From: Taxawa tesnikishii (nom. ined.)
Lineage: Eukaryota > Ascomycota > Dothideomycetes > Dothideales
Reading direction: 5' to 3'
NCBI GenBank assembly: GCA_030247885.1
Contig: JAPDRO010000003.1
Location: 372,001-436,000 of the forward strand
DNA: 64,000 bases
A program made the translations under genes and the position numbers. Under the pieces are notes generated by a model. It saw only the letters and a program-made list of their open reading frames with translations, ran no database searches and had not been told where the DNA came from. Shown piece by piece: positions 22,755 to 33,800 of the stretch. How positions within the stretch are numbered: the stretch's first letter is position 1; each line of letters opens with the position of its first letter.

Positions 22755-24041
22755 CTATCTCGCAAGCTCCAGAATCTCCATGACCTGATCACTCGTCTCG
22801 ATCTGCCTTGGACCACCGCCCCAGATGTCTGTCAACGTCTGCTTCGCGATCTTCTGCAACATCTCTTCTTCGGTGACTCCGACTTTGGATAGTGTCGTTG
22901 GCAGTCCGAGGACTTCTCCGTAGAACCGCTCAACAGTATCGCCAGCAGAGCCCTCGTTCCAGTCAAGCACTTCGTTGAACGTCTTGACAATGTCGTCCTG
23001 CTTAGAAACATCCCAGTACTTGCTATCGGGATGCTTCTTCTCATACTTCAAAACCGGACCTAAACACACGCAGCTTGTAAGACCATGAGCAACTTTTCCA
23101 ACGCTGCCAAGCTGGTGACCTATCGCATGTGATGGGCCCATGTGACTGCCGTAGGCCAACAGACCGGAGATGGCATTCTTGGCTCCGAGCTGGCAATCCG
23201 TAATAGCTTGAAGTAGAGACGGATCATCGGCTTTGGCTCCACCATCTTTGCATGCTTTGTAAGTCTTCAGTCCGGTGATAACCTCCCGTAGACCCTCAAA
23301 TGCGATGCGGGTTCCTTCTTCGTCCACTTCTCGACTGCAGATTGTTTCGACGCTGTGGTCGATGGCGCGCGCCCCACTGCTTAGCCATAGTGACTCAGGC
23401 GCAGTTGCAGCAACAGCTGGATCTAACAGTACAGCGTCAGGTGCAGCGGCATCGTGATTGTTGTTGCCAAAATGCTGCTTCTTGCCGTCCTGATTGGTAG
23501 CGCTGCTGACAGGATTGTACTCCGAAACGCTCAACGAACACGGAACCAAGATCAGCCTCGTCTTGAGAGGTCCCGTAAACATCTTGGCAGGAGTACTGCC
23601 CTTGTCTTGGTCGATGAGGCTTTCCATCCAGTCTGCCGTTACCTTCTTCCCTTCGAATGTGTCGTAGAGTAACCGTGCGATCTTGCAGCCATCAGAATAC
23701 GAAGACGAGCCAATGCTGATGAGACAGTCAGCTTTAGTCTCACGTAGTTTGTCGCATATTTCCGCAACGTCGGAGTAAGGAGTGTGTGATCCGACGCCGA
23801 TTTTGCTTCCGGCGAATTTATCTCCCAGCTTCAACTCAAGTCTTTTCACGACGTCTGAGTTTTTCGTGAGGGCACGGCTGGCAACCAGTAGTGCTTTGGA
23901 GCAGTTCCATGATTTGAGAAGTTCCGGAATATCTGAAGTGACGTCGGCGTTGACGATGGCGAAATGGTCTTTCCTCGAAGCGATGGGCAACTGCGGAACA
24001 TGCCGTTTCTCGCGGTTGTTTGAATCTGTGTTCGGCGCCAT
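22755..24041 (-). CDS. Iron-type alcohol dehydrogenase / maleylacetate reductase-like
   Basis: One uninterrupted frame of 428 residues from ATG 24041. The nucleotide-binding region has LISIGSSSYSDGCKIARL (residues about 105-122), the counterpart of the GGGSxxDxAK signature. The metal-site segments are GARAIDHSVE and, further on, GPSHAIGHQLGSVGKVAHGL. Comparing with FucO-type enzymes from memory, three histidine ligands are present but the aspartate ligand position holds arginine, as if the enzyme, like maleylacetate reductases, does not depend on a metal. Family members reduce aldehydes, or maleylacetate in aromatic-ring catabolism, with NAD(P)H. Lack of introns contrasts with most neighbours. 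Substrate unknown. Confidence 0.85.
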   Translation of the reverse strand: MAPNTDSNNREKRHVPQLPIASRKDHFAIVNADVTSDIPELLKSWNCSKALLVASRALTKNSDVVKRLELKLGDKFAGSKIGVGSHTPYSDVAEICDKLRETKADCLISIGSSSYSDGCKIARLLYDTFEGKKVTADWMESLIDQDKGSTPAKMFTGPLKTRLILVPCSLSVSEYNPVSSATNQDGKKQHFGNNNHDAAAPDAVLLDPAVAATAPESLWLSSGARAIDHSVETICSREVDEEGTRIAFEGLREVITGLKTYKACKDGGAKADDPSLLQAITDCQLGAKNAISGLLAYGSHMGPSHAIGHQLGSVGKVAHGLTSCVCLGPVLKYEKKHPDSKYWDVSKQDDIVKTFNEVLDWNEGSAGDTVERFYGEVLGLPTTLSKVGVTEEEMLQKIAKQTLTDIWGGGPRQIETSDQVMEILELAR

Positions 24042-24685
24042 GTTTCACTCTTCAAGGTTCTGGTCTCGATTCACTCCGCCAGTTTGCTGTTTTACACGAT
24101 TGATCGAGTCGTGCGTCCCTGCCTATATACATACAGGCATCATTGGATCGTCCGGCCCGTGACGTAGAACGACCGTCAGGCTTTCCACTTCGAGTTCCTC
24201 CGTCTAAGGTCATCCTCACTCGTGTCCGTCGTCTATTGACTGGGTATACCTGCATCTATCTATCGCGTCAACCCTTCTACGCACTGCAAGAGGATGTTGT
24301 TGTAGAAGGAGCTAGCCACCCGAATTTCGGGAGAGCATTGAGACGTTCAAGTAGAAGGATGATGAGGATACAGGGACAACACCAACATGAGTGGATCGGC
24401 CGAAGAAAGCGCTGCAGTTTGGAGCTGGAGGCTGCCTATTGGCCACTCAGATAAGGTCTCAGACCTTGCGTCGCGCAAATGTATGGGCTGTTGTGATTGA
24501 TTACGAATCAAGACATCGCGTAGCCCATCATCCGGACATGGACCGCTCTGTCCACGGTGGCGATAAGGACCTCAACTACGGCATAACAAACAAGACGAGA
24601 CAGGAGCAGAGCAGCTTGTTCTGTATTGAGATCTGCCCTCTAACGGGAAACTCTCCGGGCTTTCCGCATTCAAGACATGGCGACC
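24042..24685. other. Intergenic between dehydrogenase and epoxide hydrolase
   Basis: 644 bases. It must contain the promoter of the dehydrogenase and the end of the epoxide hydrolase transcript. A TATATA-like stretch (tatatacata) lies at 24124-24133, about 85 bases upstream of the dehydrogenase ATG. No coding signal. Confidence 0.4.
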
Positions 24686-26155
24686 TCATTTCTTCCACAC
24701 CTGATCAACGAAAGCAACAACATCCGCCAAAAGCACATCGGGTTGCTCCACCGCCGCAAAATGACCGCCCTGGCGATCAATGAGCACGACGCTCTTTGCA
24801 CATCCTAAAAGGGTGAAGGGACTTACCTGCTCATGCTGCCGATAGAACACAAGATTGCCGGTTGTAGCAGCCCAGCTACGTGGAATGGGAGCGATTTCGT
24901 ACGGAAACCAAGAGAAGCCGAACGGCTTGTCAAGGTAACCCAACTTGTCATGTGCGGTAACGTATCCTGGAGTGAACAACTGCATCCCCCGTTGGTTAGT
25001 TGCAATCGGACTGTTGCACCATGCTGCCATACTCACCTGTCTGTAGGGGTAAATGGAGGTTGGGAAGCTCTCCGTGAGCCAATACAATGTCACCGACTCA
25101 AGGATCGTGGCGAGTGGTGGGTCCTCATCGGTCCATTGGAGGAATTTCTCTCCGATCCTGTCCTCGGATTAGCATCGCGATCGCTGATCTGGGAGGAGAC
25201 TCATATACCATGCGAGTAGTGCGAGCGGACTCGTTGCAAGAACCATGCCAATGGTGGCCGGTCTTGTGGCATGTTCTATGGCATAGGCACTGCCAATACG
25301 TTCGAACTCTTTTGCGCGAACCCAGCCTATCCGCTCTCCTTCATTGACGTCTGCCGGATCTACGGCATCTGGTTTCGACATGATGCAGAAGTTGAGATGC
25401 ACGGCTGCGCAGAAATCAGCCATTAACCCGCTGCCTGGAGAGCTATTGTCACACTCAAGCTCACCTTTTACCTCCGGATGAAGAGCTCCCAGCACTCTCC
25501 CAACCTTGCTGCCGATATCGCCGCCCTGTACTACATAACCATCGCCAAAACCTAGTCCAATCATGAGGTCGTTGACGACGTTTGCAACGTTCTCAAGACG
25601 GAAGTCTCTGTGCAAAGGGGGCTTGGAAGAGTAGGCATAGCCAGGTAGGGATGGCACAACGACATGGTAAGGCAGGATTTCCTCATTGAATTCGTTCTTC
25701 AGGATCTTCATGATGGGTAAAAACTCCATGAAACTGCCTGCAGTGTCGTACGTCAACCACGTTTTCCGATAGCTAGGCTCGTGTCACTCACCTGGCCAGC
25801 CGTGTAGCATCAGCAGTGGAACAGCATCTTCCTTCTTCGAGAACAACGCGACGAAGTGGATGTCAAACTCATCACCGCCCTCCTTGATTGGCACGGTGAA
25901 GTTTGGGAAAGAGTTGATGTGCGCTTCGCAGGCTCTCCAGTTAAAATTTTCCCATGCCGCCTTGGCCTCGGTCAACCAGTTGGTGGTGATGCCAAACCGA
26001 CGGTCTGTCTGAAGACCCTCATACGTCTCGGGTGCAATCTTTGAGAGCTTCAGGAGCTGGTGGAAGTCCGCAAGCTGTTCATCGGAAGCGTGTGCCGTGA
26101 ACCTCGAGGGCGCCAGCTTTGCTTTGGCTGGGAGGGTGGAATATGCTGAAGCCAT
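24686..26155 (-). CDS. Epoxide hydrolase (microsomal/EHN type, alpha/beta fold)
   Basis: Four exons: 26155-25792, 25737-25209, 25157-25037 and 24979-24686; 435 residues. The N-terminal EHN domain (residues about 15-115) is followed by HGWPGS (118-123, oxyanion loop), the nucleophile elbow GGDIGS with Asp195, and the C-terminal GGHFAAVEQP with His411. These are the features of epoxide hydrolases that open epoxides to diols through a covalent ester. The sequence GTAAGT at 24826 looks like a splice donor, but reading through gives the conserved frame, so no intron is placed there. The frame is intact. It shares strand and neighbourhood with the iron-type dehydrogenase and the regulator, which fits processing of reactive epoxides or aldehydes (inference). 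It could be cytosolic; no signal peptide is seen. Confidence 0.92.
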
Positions 26156-27991
26156 GGTGTGGTTTGACTATTGCACGAAGGAGCAGTTTGCTAGAGTGTA
26201 TCACTTGAAACCGGTTGGACATCTGCCTCTGCCAGTGCTCTCTGTGTCTCTCTTTATACCCATCGCTAGACACACTATCTCGTGCATCACTGCGTAACAT
26301 GGCATGATCTGGCCCTTGCGGCGTGCACGCAATCTCACGAGAGCACTACTGAAACAATGTTGTCGTCGTTGTTCCCAGGTACTGATATGCTGGGATGATT
26401 CGATAGTTAGTCCAAATGTGCTTACTCGGTAGAGAATGGCTGTTGCGATGCTATACCACGATCTGTGACAAGCTTTTGCGGCCCTTTGTGACAGGAGATA
26501 TGATTGGCTTCGTAATGATCATTCGCGCCCTATCTTGCCTGCCGCTCATGCAAGATGCTTGACAACAACCTGGGGCAGGTCTTGTGCTTACTCCCCCTTC
26601 CACTTTTTTCTTTTTCTTTTGGAACAGTGTCTGTGGTCAGATGTACGTTATCTCAGTTTACAAACAAGAAGATACAACGTCTATGAACTCGGCCGTACTG
26701 TTGTCCTACGCTCGTGGGTCGGCCGCGTTTCGGCCGCTATTTGACTGCTCTCCCTTATCCCATTGTTTTCACTCTACACACACTTTCTCCTGTTCGTGTG
26801 AGAAAGGGCGTGCAATACCAGAAAGACGGCCGTATGTTGAATCTGAAACAGTCAATCTTACTGAAGAATACTACGAACTCCTCGTTCCTCTATGGTACAT
26901 TCCACTGTCAATCGTCCAGTTCCCTGCACCCCAAGGCCGCAACATTGACGAAGAGCGATGTCAGAAGCTAAACCTGGCCCCAAAGTGGTGTCGTTGATGC
27001 GACATCTGCCTTGTCCAGCAGACGATCGCTGCGCTCATATGAGGCAGGAGGCTTGGAATCAGAATCATGAGGAGGTATGGCAAGAGAATGTCGGCGGACG
27101 TATGAATACCGGACAATGTGAGAAATTGGAACGACCGGCGTGAAGGGCAAGCGAAGCTATCGCAGCCTGAAGGAGATGGCACATGCTCGTTCATGCAGAT
27201 GTGACGCCATCCAAATCGGGCAGGAGCAACAGCGTCTCTTTCGCTTTTTGGATACAGCAAGACCCCTAGGCAGCGATTGTATAAGGCGGAGTGCGATTCG
27301 GCCGCAACACTTTCTTCGAACAAACAAATACATCGATAGCAACTACCCTACTCTTTTGCTGAACATGAACAACCAAGTGTGCGAACACTGGTCGCATCCA
27401 GGTCGATCAACATGGCTGAGCAAGGCCCACAATACATGATCGTGAACTCCGACATCGATAAGCAAAAGATGATGCCCTTTTGACGTACAGTGTGCGGGAG
27501 ACAGTCCCAATAAGAGTCCTGCAGTGCTTAAAAGGCGTCACGTTCCCAGCGAGTGAGACTAGATCGACAGGAGCTGTTGTGGCTTGCCTGTGCGCAGCAG
27601 TACTTTGACACCTGAGAGCAGCAGAACCAGGACCAACACGCCACAGGATCAAAACCAAAAATAAAGACGTCTTGTCTTGAAAGCCTGGAATAACCCAGCC
27701 TTGCTTTTCTAGGCGTCGCCAGGCACAACACCGGCACGCGACCGCTGCAACCACGGCATGGTGGATCAGCAGACCAACACCAACAGAGGCCACAGCACAG
27801 TCAGGCTGTCAGGCATAAAGCGGACCCTTGACTGGTAGTTGACTGTGACGCGGCACGACAGACACAGCACGGCCACGCTCCCTCGTGTCAAGCGGTATTC
27901 GGATAAGCTCGCGAAGAAACGCCATCTACGCCATGACGAGATGCTCCCGCGGATCAAGAGTTAAAAACCAAGAACCGAAGCCGACGTTTAT

Positions 27992-28025
27992 TTTGTGTCT
28001 TGGCTGACTTTGTGTCTTGGCTAAC
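27992..28025. repeat. Tandem duplication of a 17-mer
   Basis: TTTGTGTCTTGGCTGAC is followed at once by TTTGTGTCTTGGCTAAC, two copies differing at one base. No gene overlaps it. Confidence 0.85.
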
Positions 28026-28485
28026 CCTGCCCCTGCTGTTGCGATTCGGTTATCGTCAAGACACGCCGACACTACCCGCGTACAGGAGGGGCCAACTCAT
28101 GTCACCGAATAACATGGTCCCGTATTGCTTTGGTCGTGTTCGAGATGGAACATGGCACCCATTCGAGGCGGACGGGATATACTGTCACTGCCTACACGGC
28201 TGTCCTCTATATTGGCTCACGATGCCGCAGCGAGGGCTCGATGTCCTTGACTTTCACACACGCCGCGAAGGATCAATCTAACGCGTGGTCACTTAATCAC
28301 GCATCGCTCCGCATTCCGAGCCAACGCAGACGCAGGGAAGCCTCCGACGCGGTGGGGTGCGGAGGCTGCAAGGTGACGCCGGTTGGTGTATGACGTCGTT
28401 CATTCAGTCCTAGATCCTCCATTTTCTCCGTAGGTGGGCTGCCTTTAAGATAGTCGGATGGCCGGCTAGCTGTTCGTCTCTTCTT

Positions 28486-28586
28486 GTCTCCATATCTCTT
28501 CTCGTGAGAATCCACTTTTGGAACCAACAGTGGGCCTGTGTTTCATTCGCATTTTCTTCCTGCTCCGCCCGTGTCTCCATATCTCT
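28486..28586. promoter_or_regulatory. Direct repeats in the MFS promoter
   Basis: The motif GTCTCCATATCTCT occurs at 28486 and again at 28572, 86 bases apart, in the pyrimidine-rich 200 bases before the transporter ATG. They may be factor-binding sites or leader sequence. Role inferred from position only. Confidence 0.35.
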
Positions 28587-28692
28587 CCCACAATTCCCTT
28601 TCACTCCGCTTGGGTCTCTACAAATTCATCTGCCCACAGCGTTCCACACACTGATGGTCCTGTAATTCCGCTGTCTCTGTCAACCCTCTAGC

Positions 28693-30456
28693 ATGGCGAA
28701 GAAACAAGTCACCATGGCCCCCGAGCCTGCGCGCGACCCGGAAAAGGATCGCAACACCTCAGACAATGCCTCCAAGAAGGAGGACGACATGTCCGTCGGC
28801 CGTCCCTCGGAGGGTGTCGACCCTGTACAGCTCAACTCTCAACTGGAGAAGGCGGGCACCTACGACAAGTACGAAATCACCGAAGACGACTGCTACGACG
28901 AACTCGGCTTCTGCTTCCCCACATGGAAAAAGTGGATGATTCTGTCTGTCATCTTCATGGTCCAGGTCTCGATGAACTTCAACACCAGCCTGTACTCGAA
29001 CGCCATCGGCGGCATGTCAGAAGAGTTCGGCATCAGCGAGCAGGCCGCGCGATGCGGTGCTATGATCTTCTTGGTGCTCTACGCCTTCGGATGTGAACTT
29101 TGGGCGCCATGGAGTGAGGAGCTCGGGAGGTGGCCCGTCTTACAGGCCAGTTTACTACTTGTCAACATCTGGCAGTTGCCAGTTGCTTTGGCGCCTAACT
29201 TCGGTGCCGTCATGGCTGGACGTGCGCTTGGTGGTATTTCTTCTGCCGGCGGTTCCGTCACTCTCGGTATGATTGCCGATATGTGGGAGGCTGACAACCA
29301 ACAATACGCCGTTGCCTTTGTCGTTTTCTCCTCCGTCGGTGGCTCTATCCTCGGTCCTATCGTTGGTGGCTTTGTCGAGCAATTCCTGCCATGGCGATGG
29401 AACATCTGGATTCAGCTCATTTTCGGCGGTTTCGTCCAGATCCTCCACTTCTTCCTCGTCCCTGAGACGCGCACAACCATCATGATGGACAAGATCGCGA
29501 AGAAGCGCAGAAAGGCAGGCAACCCAAATATCTGGGGACCCGGCGAGCTTGTCCCATTCCGTGAACGCTTCGACGCAAAGGAGATCCTCGTCACCTGGAT
29601 CCGTCCGTTCAAGATGTTCCTTACCGAACCAATCGTCCTGACGCTCTCCCTGCTCTCCGGTTTCAGTGACGCCCTGATCTTCATGTTCCTGCAATCCTTC
29701 TCCCTCGTGTACGAGCAATGGGGTTTCGACGCACTCACCCTCGGTCTGGCCTTCATTCCCATCGGAATTGGCTACTTCATTGCGTGGTTCTCCTTCTTCC
29801 CAGCCATCGCCAAGAACAAGCGCGAGCGCGCCGCCCAACCCGACGACGAGCACGCACAATATGAGTCGCGTCTCTGGTGGCTTCTGTACACTGTCCCTTG
29901 CCTTCCAATCGGTCTCTTCGGCTTCGCGTGGACGAGCTTGGGTCCTCCAGTCCACTGGATGGGAACCATGGTCTTTAGCGCCATCATCGGCATCGCAAAT
30001 TACAGCATCTACATGGCGACCATCGACTACATGATCTGCGCCTACGGACCCTACTCCGCCTCCGCCACCGGCGGCAACGGCTGGTCGCGTGACTTCCTCG
30101 CCGGCGTGCTCACACTCCCCGCCACACCTTTCTACGAGAACATCGGCGGCCGTCGCCACCTCGAATACGCCTCGACCATCCTGGCCTGCATCTCCTGCCT
30201 GCTGGTCTTGTCCGTCTACGTCATCTACTGGAAGGGTCCGGTTCTCAGGAAGCGCAGCCCCTTCGCCCAGCAGCTCAGTGCGGACAGCAAGGACAATGGC
30301 GGCAGACGCGCGTCCATGGCTTCGGGATACGGATCGAATAGGGCGAGCAGGCAGAACAGCTTTGCCAGGGGCACGCCGGGACCGGCGAGCAGGCACAATA
30401 GCTACACCGCGAGCCGGACTCCGCGGAATATTAGCCGGAGGGGAAGTATGGTATGA
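28693..30456 (+). CDS. MFS transporter, DHA1-like drug/polyamine family
   Basis: A single exon of 587 residues, intact. A hydrophilic N-terminus (about 85 residues) is followed by about 12 membrane segments, beginning with WMILSVIFMVQVSMNFNTSLY. Motif-like pieces of the DHA1 family are present: LWAPWSEELGRWPVLQ in the loop after TM2 and RALGGISSAGGSVTLGMIADMW at TM4. The central cytoplasmic loop (KIAKKRRKAGNPNIWGPGEL) is typical of fungal Tpo/caffeine-resistance-type proton antiporters. The C-terminal tail is a serine/arginine-rich region, probably phosphorylated. Likely a plasma-membrane exporter of toxicants, polyamines or metabolites; the substrate is unknown. Absence of introns and strong codon preference suggest good expression. 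Confidence 0.92.
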   Translation: MAKKQVTMAPEPARDPEKDRNTSDNASKKEDDMSVGRPSEGVDPVQLNSQLEKAGTYDKYEITEDDCYDELGFCFPTWKKWMILSVIFMVQVSMNFNTSLYSNAIGGMSEEFGISEQAARCGAMIFLVLYAFGCELWAPWSEELGRWPVLQASLLLVNIWQLPVALAPNFGAVMAGRALGGISSAGGSVTLGMIADMWEADNQQYAVAFVVFSSVGGSILGPIVGGFVEQFLPWRWNIWIQLIFGGFVQILHFFLVPETRTTIMMDKIAKKRRKAGNPNIWGPGELVPFRERFDAKEILVTWIRPFKMFLTEPIVLTLSLLSGFSDALIFMFLQSFSLVYEQWGFDALTLGLAFIPIGIGYFIAWFSFFPAIAKNKRERAAQPDDEHAQYESRLWWLLYTVPCLPIGLFGFAWTSLGPPVHWMGTMVFSAIIGIANYSIYMATIDYMICAYGPYSASATGGNGWSRDFLAGVLTLPATPFYENIGGRRHLEYASTILACISCLLVLSVYVIYWKGPVLRKRSPFAQQLSADSKDNGGRRASMASGYGSNRASRQNSFARGTPGPASRHNSYTASRTPRNISRRGSMV

Positions 30457-31020
30457 ATAATGGTTGTATACCCCTTGTATCATATAGCGGATGTTTATGG
30501 AAAGGTTAAATTGTAATGTAATTCGTTGTTCATCAAACGTGCCTGTAATAACTGGTTGGTCGCGACACCACTACGAAAGGCACGTTAAACAACATATTCT
30601 TTTCCTCGTACTCGTCTAGTTGGACGCTTCCATGGGAAATCAATCCGTAGTTCGAGGTTTCCTTGCATTGTGAAATATGCGTGAAGGAACCAGCGACGAT
30701 TCGGGTTGTACGACGTTTCTCTACCATGATAGAGCCCCATGTCGCAGAGCACTTGACGTTACAAAAGGAACATGAGAACCCACCGAACGGAGCTATTAAC
30801 CACTCGCTCGTGAACTCGCTTGACACATCTCTTGTCCTTTCGCCTCCAGTCGAATGGCGATCCAGATGACGCTTTTGGAGCCCGACTTGATCTTTCTAGA
30901 GTCCGATTCAACCGTTCTAAGTCTCTTCCGGCCCACTCAAAGACACATCTTCAACATTCTTAGTCGGTGTCTCGTCACCGGGTATTCACCAGGTCTTTGC
31001 GTTAATGGCCGGTGGCTTGA
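30457..31020. other. Intergenic between convergent MFS and ubiquitin-like-domain genes
   Basis: 564 bases between two 3' ends. No ORF with motif support. Presumed 3' UTRs. Confidence 0.45.
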
Positions 31021-31142
31021 TCAAGCGCGCTGCAGTGACGGGACAAAGCCCAGACTCTCGAAACCATCACCTTCTTCGTGAGATAACCCAGCGAGAGAGG
31101 GAGTGCCTGGCGGTGCAAGCGAATGCGTACGAGCGTGGTTTC

Positions 31143-31176
<34 letters not shown>

Positions 31177-33376
31177 TATACCTTGATCGAAGTTGTCGTT
31201 GTATCCGGCAGCCTCGTATGCATAATCGTATGTAGGAGCACCTGATGCCCAAGTATCCTCAAAGCTTAACCAGCGTTCCAAGTAGGGGCTTTGAGGCGCA
31301 GCAGACGTGGGACTCATCGTGTTCAGTTCTTCCACCCCTATTGCACATCGTCAGCTCATCTGCTCATGCGGCATCTGGAATGCTTGATGGAACGTACGAC
31401 AAGTGTCAAAGAAGCCCATAGCAGGTAGGCTGTCCTTCACAAGCTCTTCTCTACACAAGACCCTTCGCACCAACCTGCCATCCTCGTCGACCTCGATGAG
31501 ATTCCCTTCAGAATCTAGCGTGTAATCAGTGTCAGTGTGGGGGTAAACAGTGTGGAGGTGGGACACATTTCCGTTGACACCGCCTTTCACACGTAAAGAT
31601 GAAGCCGCTCGTTTATGAGCCTTGTCAATTTCTTCAATGGCGGCAACGCGGGGAGAGGACTCTGGAAGCTATATGCCACCACGGCATGGTGCTCGCCTCC
31701 ACTGGCCCAAATGAGCACGTTTTCTGCTCGTTGTCAGATGCTATACCCCCACGCATGCTTGATTACCTACTAGCTACTTGGTGCCACTGACTGGGTGTGC
31801 CAATCGGGAAAAACTCCGCACACTCCCTGATCCGGTCGCCACCTTGATATATGACCCACCCTGTCCGCGAATGGTCAGACCTTCGATTGTTCGTTGTTCA
31901 AGCAAGGGAACTTGGCCGATTGGAGGATTGATGAGGTGCATACCTTGTTGTTTGAGCCAATACTAAATATACCAGAGTGTTTGATCATCCATTCTGGACT
32001 ACTATCTGTTTTCGTACGATCGAGATTATACACAACGCATCGCATGCTTAGGCTACCGCTGTTGGTTAGCCGCACCCTTCGAAATTTGCGGATGTCGTAA
32101 GGGGTTCGTCGCTTTTCCGCTTGCGAGTCTGGGGCGTGATAGCTGGCAGCTCCTCATGATCAAGGTCCATTCGGAGGGACGTTAGGGATTCGGCAGGTAT
32201 CGGCGGGGTTCCATCGCAGAAGAGATATCCTGGATGCGGCAATATATCATACCACATTTTAGACTAGGTTTCGTCAGCGGAAGAGTCAGGCAGCAAGAAC
32301 TGGGCGACGAATCCTACCATTCGATATCCTCATCAGTCGCGCCGGTACCTTCTGTGTGGCATCGTGGACAATCTGAGACCGTACCGGGGCTGTTCTTGAA
32401 GATCATACTCATCAAGACCTTTTGTCCGGGGAAGAAGCACGAATCCCAAGGTTGTGCAAGATCAACGTCCCGGTGCGAACCATTCTCCTGTATAGCAAAT
32501 TGGCCTTGATCGATCATCTTGGGTCCAACGCCGGTGGTCCTAAGATTGTCTTTCAAGACAGCCCTCAATGACTATCAAAACAGTAAGCAGGGGGTAAAAA
32601 ACATGACCAGAAGTACGACTGACATCTGCCGACCGCACAAACTCGAGATGGAATGGGCTAGCTCTGCCGAGAGCATCGACCATATAGACCGGCTGCTGTC
32701 GCTCCACTTGGCCTGGTATTTGTGTGATAGAGTTCAATATCTGGGACACCATTTGGAAGACCTGTAAATTTGTACGAAGCACTTGAGTTGTCGACTCGAT
32801 CAACTGCTTCCCTTGCTCGAGAGAAATGGTAATTTGGTCTGAGATAGCAGCAAGCTTGCCCAGCCATTGGAACGACATGTCTTGTATTCTGCCCGCCAAT
32901 GTCTTGTGTTGTTGGTCCTGAGTTTTAGCTTGAATGGTCGTACAGTTTAATTGTACGGTCAAGAGCAAGACTTCAATAGCCCCTCTGTGCCCCCTAAGCT
33001 GCGCCTGAAATTGTTCCACATCCTCCTTCTTGCACAATGCCCACCGTATCTTCATCCATGCATCTTTTAATCCGTTTCGTGATCCACCGCTTCTGAGGTG
33101 CTGTTGATATTTTCCAATCTTCTCCATGAAGCCATCAACCGTACGTTGACACTGCGCAGCCGCTTGCTGAAATGCGATTCGCTCGGCACTTTGCGAGTCG
33201 TCCAATTCAACGCGCTTGACCCGAACCAAGCAATCCTCGAGTGTGAGCAGTTCTTCTACAAGGGCGCGGTACTGCGTGGACGAGTTTCCAGAGGAGCGTA
33301 GGCTGTCAATCACGGTGCCGACGACCTTTATGGCGGCCAGAAAATCGCCAACGCTGAAACCGAAACCGACGGACAT
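31021..33376 (-). CDS. Fungal STAND-type N-terminus / ubiquitin-like domain / zinc-ribbon protein with polyQ
   Basis: Five exons: 33376-32624, 32571-32318, 32263-31778, 31701-31398 and 31337-31021; corrected length about 705 residues. The start MSVGFGFSVGDFLAAIKVV opens a helical domain (1-200) like that heading many fungal STAND/NLR-type proteins. A ubiquitin-like domain follows (about 225-310: QPVYMVDALGRASPFHLEF), then a four-cysteine ribbon CPRC...CLKC (Cys319, 322, 336, 339). A basic linker, a glycine-rich stretch with YIKVATGSGSVRSFSRL, and a ten-residue glutamine run (about 656-665) complete it. The first intron uses a GTCAGT donor. Four one-base slips lie at G/C runs (32205-32208, 32101-32104, 31943-31944, 31650-31653). 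The acceptor at 31702 is the least certain. Function unknown; probably signalling or innate-type recognition (inference). Confidence 0.72.
31144..31170. repeat. CTG/CAG trinucleotide repeat, 9 units
   Basis: Nine perfect CTG units on the plus strand; read on the minus strand they encode most of the polyglutamine run in the last exon of the ubiquitin-like-domain gene. Such repeats are length-polymorphic. Confidence 0.95.
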
Positions 33377-33800
33377 TTTAACATAGGTTGTATAGGATGT
33401 TTGCTTCAAAGAAACGACAGCGAAGACCTACCGCTTTTATGTCCTGGAGCCTACAGCTCTGGGCTCCAAAGTATTGTGCTGCACAGCCTCCGTTCAGCCT
33501 CGCGGGAGGGGCTTGCATCTTTCATGATCGTTTGCATACTGCTGACCTTTCCTACAAACGCTCGTCCTTTAAAGCACACAGGACAGAACTACCCAAGACA
33601 TGCAACCAACAAGCATTTCTCTAGCGGAGCTGATGCAGCGAACAGGCTACTTTATCTATGTTGAGTCTTTGCATAGCAGCCAAGCCAAGTGAAAGGGAGT
33701 TGTATGACCTGAAATACCGAACATAAGCCGCTCGAGTGACATCAGGGCAGCTCTTCCCTCGACCCCATCCCAAGCCCATCACCAACACACTCACAATGCC
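33377..33800. other. Divergent intergenic region
   Basis: 424 bases between the starts of the ubiquitin-like-domain gene (minus) and the FAM210-like gene (plus). A two-codon upstream ORF, ATGCCATGA, begins at 33796 and overlaps the downstream start. No other element recognised. Confidence 0.45.

Larger units (their letters stand above)
26156..28692. other. Long intergenic region before the MFS transporter
   Basis: 2.5 kb between the divergent starts of the epoxide hydrolase and the MFS gene. No ORF is convincing; the longest are about 130 codons with no motif. It contains a 17-base tandem duplication (27992-28025), a TGACGTC bZIP/CRE-type core near 28390-28396, and a 15-base direct repeat (28486-28500 and 28572-28586). 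Confidence 0.5.

Noticed and set aside
24821-24826. Perfect-looking splice donor GTAAGT in the last exon of the epoxide hydrolase
   Set aside because: The only usable acceptor would give a 33-base intron, and reading through gives the expected sequence up to the catalytic His.
26535-28400. Transposon or virus-like remnant in the long gap before the MFS gene
   Set aside because: No transposase, reverse transcriptase or capsid motif, and no terminal repeats; only a 17-base tandem duplication was found.
29155-30483. Open frame of about 440 codons antisense to the MFS transporter
   Set aside because: It mirrors the codon usage of the intact transporter gene, has no motif, and the transporter frame is unambiguous. 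It is a shadow.
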